A DNA stretch of 64,000 nucleotides from Closterium sp. Naga37s-1 (taxonomy: Eukaryota > Streptophyta > Zygnematophyceae > Desmidiales > Closteriaceae), in assembly GCA_947471745.1 (NCBI GenBank), contig CANJKZ010000768.1:635501-699500 (forward strand). Reading direction: 5' to 3'. The notes beneath the pieces are model-generated. The model did not search any database and was not told the DNA's origin. It worked only from the letters and a program-made list of their open reading frames with translations. Positions 20,499 to 31,804 of the stretch are shown piece by piece. Each line of letters opens with the position of its first letter. Position 1 is the first letter of the stretch. Both the position numbers and the translations under genes were made by a program.

Positions 20499-20925
20499 GC
20501 ACCTTCTCCTGGGTGCTACTGCTGCTGCTACTTGCTACAGCTGCTCCTACTGGCTGCAGCTGCTCCTCCTTGCTGCTGCTGCTGCTACTTGCTGCAGCTG
20601 CTCCTCCTTGCTGCTGCTGCTGCTTCTTGCTGCAGCTGCTCCTCCTTGCTGCTGCTGCTGCTACTTGCTGCAGCTGATCCTCCTTGCTGCTGCTGCTGCT
20701 ACTTGCTGCAGCTGCTCCTCCTTGCTGCTGCTGCTGCTGCTACTTGCTGCAGCTGCTCCTCCTTGCTGCTTCTGCTGCTACTTGCTGCTGCAACTATTTT
20801 TGTCACTGCTGCTGCGCCGCTGCTGCGCCCTGCCCAGCACGAGCCGCGCCGCCCTGCCGAGCCGCGCTGCCCTGCCAGCCCCGCCCTGCCCTGCCCCTTC
20901 TGTATAGTTGTTGTTGCTGCTATTG

Positions 20926-20957
<32 letters not shown>

Positions 20958-20967
20958 ACTGCTACTA
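20460..20967 (+). repeat. CTG-rich tandem-repeat leader of A3
   Basis: Triplet runs of CTG and repeats of about 54 bp (CTACTTGCTGCAGCTGCTCC plus CTG runs) fill the leader before Gag. Long Leu/Cys/Ala frames here are by-products. Confidence 0.8.
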
Positions 20968-23900
20968 TGATTACCGTCTCCATTCTTAGTTTCGACGCTG
21001 AGGGCCGCGCGATCGACTTTGACATCTGGCTCGATGACCTCCGGCTGTTCCTGCAGAGCGAGGCGACGGAACCCTCCCCACCCCACCTGCCACAGAGACA
21101 GCTGCTCATACTAAGTGGATGATTCGTGATGCTACTGCCCTCCTTGCGGTTCGCAACCACCTTTCTGTTGCTGAACGAGCGCATTTTAGCCAGCAAAAAA
21201 CAGCACAGGTCCTCTATGACGCTGTCGTCGCCCGCTACTCCTCCCCAGTCACTGCTGCCGTAGGCCCGTCTCATGCTGCCGTACCTGCATCCCGACCTAG
21301 CCACCTTCACCACTGTCGCTGACCTCTTTACCCACCTCCGCACTATGAGGCTCGCTTCCGCTCCGCTCTCAAGCCGGACTTTCTCGCTAAGAACCCCCCC
21401 CCCCCCCCCCCCGCAGTATTTCACCCTGTACCTCCTAGTCACTCGCCTCCCTGACTCCCTTCGCACTGTCAAGGACCAGTTCCCAGCCCTTGACCCCACT
21501 GAGCTCACGCTTGACTCGCTCGAGAAGTCCCTTCTCGAGGCAGAGAAGAGCACCAATGCTGTCGCTGCCTCTCGCGGCACTCCCCGCTCCCCCTTCTTTG
21601 AAGAATGTTCTCCCTCCCCTCTCCTCCCCTCAGTTGCTACTGCTGCTACTGTCGACCTCCTTGGTGCTGAGGAGGTTGGCGCTGCGTCTACTCCTAGTGG
21701 AAGACGCAACAACAGCAAGGGCAAAGGGGGCAAGGGTGGTGGGGGTGGCAACAGCGGTGGGGGTGGCGGGGGTGGTGGAGGCGGCGGGGGTAGTGGAGGC
21801 GGCGGGGGTGGTGGAGGCGGCGGGGGTGGTGGAGGCAGCGGGGGTGGTGGAAGCGGCTGGGGTGGTGGAGGCGGCGGGGGCGGTGGAGGAGGTCGGGGTG
21901 GAGCTAGCAAGGGTGAAGGCCGTGGAGCTTCCGCGCGTGGCGGTGGATGCTTTGGGAGTGGACAGCAGCTGCCACGCCTCCCGGACAACCCCACCCCTTA
22001 GCAGCTTCGTGAGTGGGTTGTCCAGCGTGGTTCTTCTGAGGGCTCTGGTCGCTGCCCGTACGTCAGGCGCACAGGGAAGCTGAAGGGAAACCGCACACTG
22101 AGCATCGCTGCTTCGGCCGCCTTGAGGATGCCTGGGTGGATGAGTACGGGGATGAGCTGCCAGCCCCCAACTGGCTGAAACTGCAGGGAATGGGAGTAGA
22201 TGTTTATGCTCTTGACTTTGTTCAGATCAACAAGGCTATATATGCTATGTATGAGCCTGAGCTTAGTGATGAGGGTGCGTGTTACTTGTGTGTCCCTGGT
22301 GATGCTGGTGTCGTTGCTACTGATCTTGGTACGAGCGAGTCTACTGCAGCTCTAGGTGCTAGTGCGTCTGCTGTCCCAGGTGCTAGTGAGTCTGCTGCAG
22401 CCCTAGGTGCTAGTATGTCTGCTGTCACTTGTGCTAGTGAGTCTGCTCCTAGTGAGTCAGCTGCCTCCACTGAGGCACTACACACTTTCACACTTGACTC
22501 AGGCGCGTCTCGTTGCTTCTTTTGTGGCTGCACCACACTCACACCACTAGCTGCACCTGTCCCAGTCTCACTGGCTGACCCCTCTGGGGGCCCAGTAGTC
22601 GCACGAGCCTCCACTGTTCTCCCGTGTCTAGCAGTCCCCTCTGGTTCTCTGTCAGGCCTCCACTTCCCCTCGTTCTCGACGAACTTGGTGAGCAACGCCG
22701 CTCTTCAGGATGTCTGGGTTGATACCTTTACTCCTGGAGGGCAGCGTGTGGCGATCTGTACGTGTTCCAAGACTGGCCGTCACCTTGCGACGTTCACTAG
22801 ACGACCTGGGTCTAGTCTGTACACACTGACCACTGAGTCTGCACAGGTGGCTGAGTCAGGTCAGGTGGCTGCTTCGAGTCGGGTGTCTACGTCTGGTCAG
22901 CTTGCAGCGTCTTGCTCGTGTCGGGTACTCTCTCACCAGACTCTTCTCTGGAACCACCGTCTCGGTCACCCCTCGCTGCCGCGTCTCCGCAGCATGCACT
23001 CCCGTCTCCTTGTCTCTGGGCTTCCCAGGTCCCTGCCCTCCCTCCCGCGCTCGCTTGCACCGCCGTGCCTTCCTTGCGTCGAGGGGCGGCAGCGCGCCGC
23101 TTCTCACTCCTCCGAGTTTCCTCCGACCACCGCTCCTCTGCAAACTCTCCACATGGACGTGTGGGGCCCGGCCCCCATCGGTGGAACGGACCAGGAGCGC
23201 TACTTCCTGCTAGTTGTTGACGACTACACATGCTACACCACTATCTTCCCCTTGCGATGCAAGGCGGACGTCAACGGTGTTTTGATCCCTTGGATCCGTG
23301 CTACTCGTCACCAGCTGCGCGAGCGGTTTTGTCGGGACTTCCCAGTCCTGCGTCCGCACCCTGACAGGGGCGGTGAGTTCTCTTCCGGCCTCCTTGAGGA
23401 GTTCTGTCAAGCTGAGGGCATCAGCCAGACGTTCACGCTTCCGGCCTCTCCTCAGCAGAATGGGATTGCTGAGCGTCGCATTGGCTTGATCATGGAGGTT
23501 GCTCGTACCTCCGTGATCCATGCGGCTGCTCCCCATTTTCTATGGCCGCTTGCGGTCCGATACGCTGCGCATCAGCTCAACCTTTGACCCCGTGTCTCTG
23601 AGCCAGAGACCTCGCCCACCCTCTGGTGGACGGGGAAGGTTGGCGATGCGTCGGTGTTTCGGGTCTAGGGCGCGCTCTCTCTTGTTCGCGATGCGAACGC
23701 GAGCAAGCTCTCCCCTCGCACTCTCCGCTGCGTCTTCCTTGGCTTCCCCACCGACGCCCCGCCGTGGCAGTTCTACCACCCACGCGCGCGTCGGGTCTTC
23801 TCCTCCCAGGACGTCACCTTTGACGAGTCTGCCTGTTTCTACAGACTACAACCGCACGCGTCCCACCCGGTCCCCCTCGCGCCTCTCTTCCTGGTGCCAG

Positions 23901-26900
23901 TCCCCCCCCCCCGGTAGACCCCCTCCCCCCCACAGGGTCCTGCTCCCTCAGGTGTGTCTCAGGTAGAGCCACCCCCTTTGGTTGAGCCAGTGGAGATCTC
24001 TTCTGATTCCTCTGGCCCAGCTGAGGGGGGTGACCCAGTCGCTGACGACACGGTGGCCACTCGCCGCTCACCACGCTTGGAGACCCCCCCTGGTTTTCCG
24101 CCTTGGCCGACTTCGCCGCCTCCGCAGCCTGCTGCTGTGGACTCTGGAGCTGAGACTGCTGGTGCTGAGCCTGGGGGTGCTGAGACAGAGGGTGAGGGTT
24201 CTGGGGGTGCTGCGTCTGGGCGTGCTGTGACTGGGGGTACTGGTTCTGGGGGTGCTGCGACTGGGGGTGGTGACTCTGGGGGTGCTGCGAGTCCTAGTGG
24301 CGGAGGTGCTGGAGGTGCTACTAGAGCTGCTGGCGCTGGAGGTGTTGGAGGTACGGCTGGTGCTGGAGGCGCTGGAGCTGGAGGTACTGGAGGTGCTGGA
24401 GCTGCCGGTCCTAGAGGTGCTCCTACTAGAGGTGCTAGAGCTGCCGGAGCAGGTGGTGCTGCTGGTGCTGGAGGTGCTGGAGGTGCTACTGGAGGTGCTG
24501 GAGGTACTACTGGTGCTAGAGGTGCTCGTGCTGCCGGAGCTCGTGGTGCTGCTGGTGCTAGAGGTGCTACTGGAGCTGCTGGTGCTGGAGATGCTGGCGC
24601 TACTGGTGCTGGAGGAGCTGGCTGCTGGTTCTGCCCCGCGCCGACTGTTTTTCTACCCGCAGCCGCACTCGTCCCTGCCGCCGCCTGACTCGGTCCTTCA
24701 CCAGGTTCTTAGTCTCCCGTCTTCCACTGGCCTCACTCCACCTCTCCTGTGTCCACCGACAGACCAGTCTTAGCCACAGCTATACTGCCTGGCTCCCCAC
24801 TGCCTGCTCCTGCTCCTCACACTGAGGTGACTGAGTCCCTTACTGAGCGTTGTGAGCCTGAGACTCGTGCTTCCACACCTGTTCATGCTCGTCGTGTCCC
24901 CCGCCCTCGTCCTCCTACAGTCCCAGGCACTCACGGTATGGCACTTCGTCCTTCCTCTATTCCACAGCGTGTTGTCCTGCCTAAGCCTCCCGCGTCCTCT
25001 CTTCCGCACGTTCTTGACCCTGAGTCTGACCTTGCTCGTGCTACCAGTCCTACTGTCACTCGTCTCCTCGCTACTGTCGTCACTGACCCTGACTTTGAGT
25101 CTACTGCTGCGTTTGCCCTATTCACTGAGCTAGTCCACTTTGCAGCTAGGAGTCATCTCGACTACGTCGCAAATCTTGTTACTGAGTCTGAGTCTGTCTG
25201 TCCTCCGTTTGTCGGGGGTGAGCCTGCCCTTAGCAGTGACGTCCTTGAGGACAGGCAGTTTGAGCTTGAGAGTCTTGCGGCCGCTTTACCTCCTTTTACG
25301 TCCATGCTGCTTTGCCCTGAGGGAGACCTGGATGAACCTGACATCCCCACCCCGCGCTCTTACAGAGAGGCGATATCGGGTGAGTACTCCTCTTAGTCGC
25401 AGGCAGCAATGGACGCAGCGATGGCTTCCTGGATGTCCACAGGCACCTACGTCGACGAGGTTCCCTCACCTGGGTCGAACATCGTCAGTGGCATGTTGAT
25501 TTTCAGGGTGAAGCGGCCGCCGGGTTCTCCGCCTGCCTTCAAGACGTGTTACGTTGCTCGAGGTTTCAGTCAGCGACAGGGGGTCGACTTCTTCTAGACC
25601 TTCTCCCCCACCCCGAAGATGACTACTCTTCAGGTGCTGCTGCACGTTGCAGCACAGCGTGACTACGAGCTGCACTCCCTTGACTTCTCCACAGCTTTCT
25701 TGCAGGGCAGCCTTCACGAGGGGATCTGGCTGCGCCGCCCACTTGGCTTCACTGGGTCGCTTCCTGCCGGTACCTAATGGAGCCTCCAGCGACCAGTCTA
25801 CGGTCTCCGCCAGGCGCCCCGCGAGTGGCACGACACACTGAGGATGACACTTGCGGCTCTTGGGTTTGCTCCTTCCTCTGCTGACCCGTCGCAGTTTCTA
25901 CGCACCGACACTACTTTGCCGCCGTTCTACGTTCTCCTGTACGTCGACGACTTGGTTTTTTCTACTGCTGACACTGAGGCGCTGGCCCTAGTGAAGGCGG
26001 AGCTGCAGGAGAGACACACCTGCACTGACTTGGGTGAGCTGCGGAGCTATCTTGGCTTGAAGATCACCCGGGACAGAGCACGACGCACCATCACCCTGAC
26101 TCAGTCACACATGGTGCACCATGTCATTTGGCGCTTCGGCTTCCAGTACTCCTCGCCACAGCCCAATCCTCTGTCTACTGGCCACTCGCTCTCAGCTCCA
26201 CCTTCGGACGAGTCCGTAGAGCCGAGTGGTCCGTACCCAGAGCTTGTGGGTTGCCTCATGTACCTGATGACGTGCACACGACCTGACCTCGCGTACCCTC
26301 TCTGCCTCCTGTCTTGCTACGTGGCACCTGGTCGACACCGAAAGGTGCACTTTGATGCTGCAAAGAGGGTACTACGTTACCTGTGCAGTTCATCGGGCAT
26401 GGGGCTCGTGCTTGGAGGACGGGGTTCTTGGTACTCACAGGACACTCTGACGCTTCTTGGGCCGACGACAAAGCGACTCAGCGTTCGTCACAGGGTTACA
26501 CCTTCAGTCTTGGCTCTGGTTCTGTCTCGTGGAGGTCCACTCGTTCTTCTTCTGTGCTTGGTTCCAGCTGTGAGGCCGAGATCTACGCTGGGGCCATGGC
26601 TGCACAGGAGCTAAGCTGGCTGACCAACCTGCTGACTGACTTGGGGGAGCGGCCTCGTTCTCCTCCAGTTCTGTACGTCGACAACAAGGCAATGCTTGCC
26701 TTGTGTCGCGAGCAGAGACTGGAGCACAGAACGAAGCACATCGCTCTTTGTTACTTTCTTCCTCGGGAGCTGCATCAGCGTGGTCAGCTGCGCCTTGCTT
26801 ACGTGGCCTCTTGGGCCAACACTGTTTATGTCTTCACCAAGGCCCTCGGGTCTGGTGATCTTCATCGTTTTTGCACTGCTCTTGGGCTTGTGCCCACTCT

Positions 26901-26922
26901 GCCTCACCTGCTGGTTGCTTGA
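20968..26922 (+). pseudogene. Gag-Pol remnant of A3
   Basis: Gag starts at ATG 20968 (MITVSILSFDAEGRAIDFDI) and breaks after about 50 codons. Further Gag lies at 21119-21320 and 21273-22001, where a run of 19 C at 21394-21412 and a Gly-rich tract occur. Protease (FTLDSGASRCFF) and integrase (LHMDVWGPA, PDRGGEF, QQNGIAERR) are open from 22136 to a TGA at 23585-23587. RT pieces lie at 25409-25597 and 25844 onward (LLYVDDLVFSTAD), and RNase H ends near 26922. At least six stops or frame breaks separate these blocks, although individual catalytic motifs are often intact. Confidence 0.9.
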
Positions 26923-27166
26923 CTTGCTCTTGTTGTACACTGCTATATATCTTTATACCTGCATGTTTACTCTTGCTAGGTTGTGATCAGTGTACTGCCT
27001 TCCTATTATAAACCTGCATGTGAACTGGCCTTGTGGCCGCTTGCTTGTGCTCAGATTGAATGGTGTCCTTGAGTCCACTCTGGGCTTTGCCTTGCTTGTT
27101 CTCTTGCTTGACTGGTCTTGTGACCACTGTTTGGTTTGGCTATCCCCTACTTCACCTATGGGGGTG

Positions 27167-27307
27167 TGTCAAAGCATATTTCTGTTTATTTCTCTATAGG
27201 TTGTGTAGGGGTCATTCCTTAGAGGGTACAACTCATTTCTCGCGATAGTCTTGTACCCCTCTCCCTCACCTAATCGACATCCAATCACCTAACTCCTATT
27301 TCAAACA
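27167..27307 (+). repeat. 3' LTR of A3
   Basis: The 141-bp copy starts TGTCAAAGCATATTTCTG, follows the polypurine block and is followed by GTCAC. Confidence 0.95.
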
Positions 27308-27600
27308 GTCACAACCCTTAGTATCAAGAATGTCGAGCATTGAGAGATCTCGTATGCCGTCAGGCAGAGCATGGAGCTGCCTGCAGTTCCTAAGCTTGGG
27401 ATTCTTCAGACTGCTGAGCTGAGTAAAGCCAGGAGGAAGCATCTGGATGCTGGTGCAACTGAGGTTCAGCTCATGCAGACAGGAGAGCTGCGCGAGGGAA
27501 GCAGAGAGGTGCGTGAGGGACGAGCAGTCGGATTGTTAGAGATTAAGGACGGAGTCTACGAAGATTAGGTGCCTAAATTTCTCAAAATCGTTGGCTTAGA
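27308..27600 (-). pseudogene. Second LRR gene fragment, interrupted by A3
   Basis: On the minus strand this encodes NLR-style repeats: DFEKFRHLIFVDSVLNL, then a TAA (27536-27538), then CSSLTHLSASLAQLSCLHEL, NLSCTSIQMLPPGFTQLSSL and LHALPDGIRDLSMLDIL. The frame runs into the A3 target duplication. Across the bridged site it continues only a few codons to a TGA, so A3 hit the end of an LRR exon or gene. It resembles the 1-1021 fragment and has the same orientation; the two may be parts of one gene or of a cluster. The in-frame TAA means it is not functional as it stands. Confidence 0.7.
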
Positions 27601-27679
27601 AGTCTGGACAGAATCGTCGACTTCACGAGAAACGCCGTCGACGAAAAACGCACTTTTGAAACTTCACCAATTTTAGATA

Positions 27680-28391
27680 TGTTGTTGCACTAGACCGTGG
27701 CTACATTTCACAATTTGAATCGTACAAAAAGATGAATTAAATATGGAGTTATCAATTTCGGCGCACTAGTGGGTATGCTGCCATAGAAACTTAATTCAAT
27801 CACAATGGTTTTCACAATTCTCACAAAGAGGATTAGAGTAGCAATAGACCAGGTGGGAGGGGATGAGGAGGACGAGAGGGAAGGTCCCAAGAGAGTCCCC
27901 AACCAAGGAAACCCCATGCCACACAATTCCCCTCTCTATAGGAACCCCAACTTTGACATTTGTCACTTTCCCAACCTCCACAAATTCACCTCACCCAAGT
28001 TGGCCACACTTGCCAGCCCAATTTGGTTTCTCCCAACCACTTGGCATCATCTACAGTGATGGGGACGAATTTCCCAAACCCCAAAAGTCTGTACCCCATA
28101 TTGAGTCAACCCGCAAATTCCCATAGTCGTCGCATCACAATCAAAACTTCGAACGATCATATATTTCTCGTTCTTGCTCCGATCGCGGCGATTCTTGGTT
28201 CTTCGGAAAGCTCTTGAGCAGAGGAGTCATTGCAGATATCTGCCCAAGCAAAATATGATTCACACACATACTTAGTGAATCCAAACCACACCAAATACAA
28301 ATTCTTGCACACGCTCACACCACGCATGCAACGCACGAACATATGATGGGAGGCAGACAGACGTGAATGCAAATGATAGCATCATTTAACA
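27680..28391 (-). repeat. Probable 3' LTR of family D copia
   Basis: The right edge is firm. On the minus strand the polypurine tract CCAGAGGGGGAGTT is followed by TGTTAAATGATGC, an LTR start. The left edge at 27680 is a guess, based on the minus-strand end CTAGTGCAACAACA, which has the expected CA end. The second LTR is missing, so length (712 bp) and target duplication cannot be checked. Confidence 0.45.
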
Positions 28392-28532
28392 AACTCCCCC
28401 TCTGGCTGCCAACCATCATCCCATATGCCACAACTCAAGCATGCATCCTCAATGAACACTCGTTCCAGCAAGTTTCATCCCTTTCTAATGCTCAGGTTCA
28501 GCCAGACGCTTGGTGAGAATGTCAGCCGCCTG

Positions 28533-30008
28533 CTAATGGGTCTTCACAATCTCCAGCCGCACCTCCTTGTCCAAGAGCCTCCTCACCCAATACCACTTAG
28601 GCCTGATGTGTTTGGTCAGCCCATGAAGACAAGCATTCTTGGCTAACTTCACTGCCGACTCATTGTCACAGTACATCACATTCGGCTCCCTCTGACCAAC
28701 ACTGATCTCCTCCAACAAACGCATCAGCCACACCACCTCCTTGGCCCCATGATGCAGGGCCATGTACTCTTTCTCACACGAGGACAGCCCCACCTCGTTC
28801 TGCTTCTTGCTGCGCCAACTCACTGCACCACCTCCAAACAGTCACACATAGCCTCCAATGCTGGTGCCATTCGTCTTCACAGATTTGAAGCTAGCATCAG
28901 TGTTGCAGGTCAAGAGCATCTCCTCCTTGCTCAAATCAGCAGCACCTCGCTTCTGCCTTTGCCTCACAGCACTGTACTCCAAACTCACAGATGCTGTAGA
29001 GCTCACATAGCGGACCAATCTCTTGGCCGTTTCCAACTGCTCATGACTGGGGCGTGAGACCACACTGGCAAGCCTGGATGTTGCAAAGGCAATGTCAGGC
29101 CGCGTGTGGTTAGCCACATAGTTGATTGCCCCAACCATGGAATGAAACAGCTTCTTGTCACTCTCAGCCACCACCTTCTCATCAGCACAGGGCTCTACAG
29201 TGAACCCCGAAGGCAGTGGGGTGGCTGGCTTTCCTCCATCTTGCAGCCCATACTTTTTAGCCAGCCCCTCACAATACTTCCTCTGGTGCAACCTCAACAC
29301 TCCCTTGTCAAGGTCCCTCTCCACATGCATCCCCAAGTAGTACTTCACATCTCCCATCTTGGAACACTTAAACTGCATCTCCAGCATCTCCTCCACACGC
29401 TCAATCATTGCAGACGACTCAGAGAAGAGCAGGATGTCGTCCACATACACCAGGAGCATGAGAAACGGCTCCTTCTCTTGCAACAGGAACAGGCCGTGGT
29501 CGCAGTCACTCTTCTTAAAACCCCCAACCAGCAGTGTCTCCTCTAGCTTGTGGTACCATGCACGAGGAGCCTGCTTCAGGCCATAAATGGCCTTCTTCAG
29601 CCTGCACACCCTGCCGCTCCCATCATCCAACCCCTCAGGCTGCAGCATGTACAGCTCCTCCAGGATGATCCCATTTAGGAACGTGGTCGTGATGTCCATC
29701 TGCTTTATCTTCCATCTGTGGCTTGCAGCCGTTCCCAACATCACCCTCAGTATTGTCCCTCTCCCCACAGGAGCATAGAGCTCGTCGAAGTCCTTTCCCT
29801 TTGTCTGCTGAAACCCCTTAGCTAAAAGCCTTGACTTGTAGCGGGTCAGCACCCCATCTGGTCCGTACTTATGCCTGAAGATCAGCTTGGAAGAAATGAC
29901 CTTCTTCCTAGGAGGCAGCTCACACGGCTCCCACGTCTCATTCTCCAGCAGAGAGTCATACTCCTCCTTCATACTCTGCTTCCACTTTTCAGCATCGGGC
30001 CCACTCAA
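28533..30008 (-). pseudogene. RT and RNase H of family D copia
   Basis: The 388-codon open block (30008 to 28842) is a nearly intact RT. It contains KLIFRHKYGPDGVLTRYKSR, IKQMDITTTFLNG, AIYGLKQAPRAWYHKL and the catalytic YVDDILLF. It ends at a TGA after SIGGYV; RNase H resumes as SWRSKKQNEVGLSSCEKEY and VMYCDNESAVKLAKNA to 28533. One stop therefore separates two otherwise well preserved domains. Confidence 0.85.
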
Positions 30009-30077
30009 CGCCTCTGCTAGCGTCTCGGGCTCAGGGACGGCTGCCCAGTAGCAGTGTGCTATCTCATCCTCATCACA

Positions 30078-31324
30078 CTATTCATCCACACTCCCAGCCC
30101 GTACCACCTTTGGCTTTCCAAAACTTGGAAAGGTCAGCCTGTTAGGAGGGCGAACATCCCTCCTAGGACGGTCATGCGGACGTTGGTCACGTGGTGGAGC
30201 ATCTTGCTGCTGCTGCTGCTCCTCCACCTCAGCTTCTCCCCCATCCTCTGTCACCCCAGAGATCTCCTCCTCAGAGACAGTGACCTGCACTTACCTCGAA
30301 GGCCGCTGCACGTCATCGGCCTCAATGAACAGTGGTGTAGTAGGAAGCTTCTGCTGCTGCTGCTTCCATTCCTTGTAGTACAGTGACTCAAGGAACTTCA
30401 CATCCCTTGACACAGTCAGCTGCTGGCTGGTCAAGTCCCATATCAACCAGCCCTTGTGATATTAGCAAGCCCCAAGTGCACACCCCATCTCCCAGAAGCC
30501 TCCAACTTTCCCCTCTTCTCCTTAGGCACATGAAACACCACCATGCACCCAAAGGCTCTCAACATGTTCACAGCTGGAGCACTCCCGTACCACTTGGTGT
30601 AGGGGACCCACTACTTGTCCCCCACAGACGCCAGCACCCTGTTCTTCACAAGGGCGACATGCCGCAGTGCAGTCACCCAAAACGGATCCGGCAGCCCTGC
30701 ACGCCCAAGGAGAGTACGAGCACCTTCCTGCAGGGTCCGGTTGAACCGCCCAGCCACGCCGTTCTACTGAGGGTTGTAGGGCACTATGAGCTGATGCTGA
30801 ATGCCTTTCTTCTTTCAGCACCGCCTCAAACTCATTTCCAATGACTGTCCTCCGTTGTCGGTGCGGATCACCTTCACCTTGTGTCCGCTCTCCCTTTGAG
30901 CTCTCGGCATCCACTCCTTAAGAACAGCCGCTGCCACCCCCCGCTTGGTCTTGAGAGGGTACACCCACACCGCACGTGTGTGCTCATCCAAAATGGTCAA
31001 GAAGTAGCGGCTGCCCGAGAGAGAAGGGGCCCTCGTAGGGCCCACCACATCCATGTGCACAAGCGCGAGCGGTGCCTTGGCTGGTCCTGTGCTACTGCTG
31101 AAGGGAAACTTGGTGAACTTCGTCTCAAGGCATGTAGGGCAGCTCCCAATCTCCTTTGCTGCCCCCTTCACCTCCAACCCCTTCACGCTCCCATCCGTAA
31201 CTAACTTCTGCAGCATAGGAAAATTCACATGACATAGCCTCCCGTGCCACGTCTCCCAATCAGCCTCACCACTCCCAGATGAAGCCTTCGCCCATGCAGC
31301 TGTGGCATCCACACCAGCAAGCAC
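30078..31324 (-). pseudogene. Integrase region of family D copia, decayed
   Basis: The block 31324-30815 has the zinc-binding and core parts (DWETWHGRLCHVNFPMLQKL, VHMDVVGPT, VIRTDNGGQ). The expected continuation is broken by stops, but pieces such as GRFNRTLQEGARTLLGRAGL and MLRAFGCMVVFHVPKEKR are legible down to about 30510. A Glu/Gln-rich linker lies at 30290-30078. Confidence 0.8.
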
Positions 31325-31545
31325 CTCACCATGTGGTTGCTGTGGCTGCTACACCTTCTTGACTACATCCAGGGCCCATCAGTTGGTGCAGTCACCTCTC
31401 CTCCCGCAGTTGCTTTAGCCGTTGCTGAGGCCGCTGCTGTTGCTGGTGGTTTCCCGTTCCAGGGGATGATGGGCAGCTGCCACAGATCCTTAATGCAGCT
31501 GCTCTTCTCCTCCAAATCCCACACATCACAAAAAACCTTGGTTTT

Positions 31546-31804
31546 TGAAGGGGGTTCGAAGGGGGGTACAGTTCAGGTGTTTTGGTTGGCGAAGTTCCGA
31601 AGCCAAATCGCGACCAATCACGGAATGAAATCGGACCGCGTTTGTTTGTCGAAGTCTAGATCGAATCCGCGACTCCGGTACATTGCCGTTTATTTGAAGC
31701 GTGCCAAATTTGTTGTGATTTTGTAATTGGTTTTTTAAGCTTTGACTTCCCTAAAATGTGTCTGCTTGAAAATATGCTGGCCATTTTATTACAAGATAAA
31801 TGCA
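31546..31804. other. Junction DNA between family D relic and transposase gene
   Basis: This short stretch holds no recognisable gene. It contains the break point of the family D relic and the 3' flank of the transposase. I could not find a terminal inverted repeat for the transposon. Confidence 0.4.

Larger units (their letters stand above)
19958..27307 (+). mobile_element. Copia retrotransposon A3, complete ends, inactive
   Basis: This 7,350-bp family A copy is bounded by 141-bp LTRs (19958-20098, 27167-27307) and exact GTCAC duplications (19953-19957, 27308-27312). The LTRs differ at about seven positions, so it is much older than A1. The primer site TGGTATTAAGAGC follows the 5' LTR and CCTATGGGGGTG precedes the 3' LTR. 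The leader is a long array of GCTGCTGCTGCTACTTGCTG-like repeats. The coding region is broken by many stops and frameshifts. It sits at the edge of an LRR coding fragment (27308-27600). Confidence 0.95.
28392..31545 (-). mobile_element. Family D copia remnant
   Basis: This is the minus-strand relic of a different copia lineage. Reading right to left it holds a GAG-pre-integrase block (DLEEKSSCIKDLWQLPIIPW), integrase, a Gln-rich linker, RT and RNase H, then the polypurine tract. Gag, protease and the 5' LTR are missing beyond about 31545. Several stops interrupt integrase and one lies between RT and RNase H. Confidence 0.85.

Noticed and set aside
20497..21122. Leu/Cys/Ala-rich reading frames
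   Set aside because: They are translations of CTG-rich repeats in the A3 leader running into Gag.
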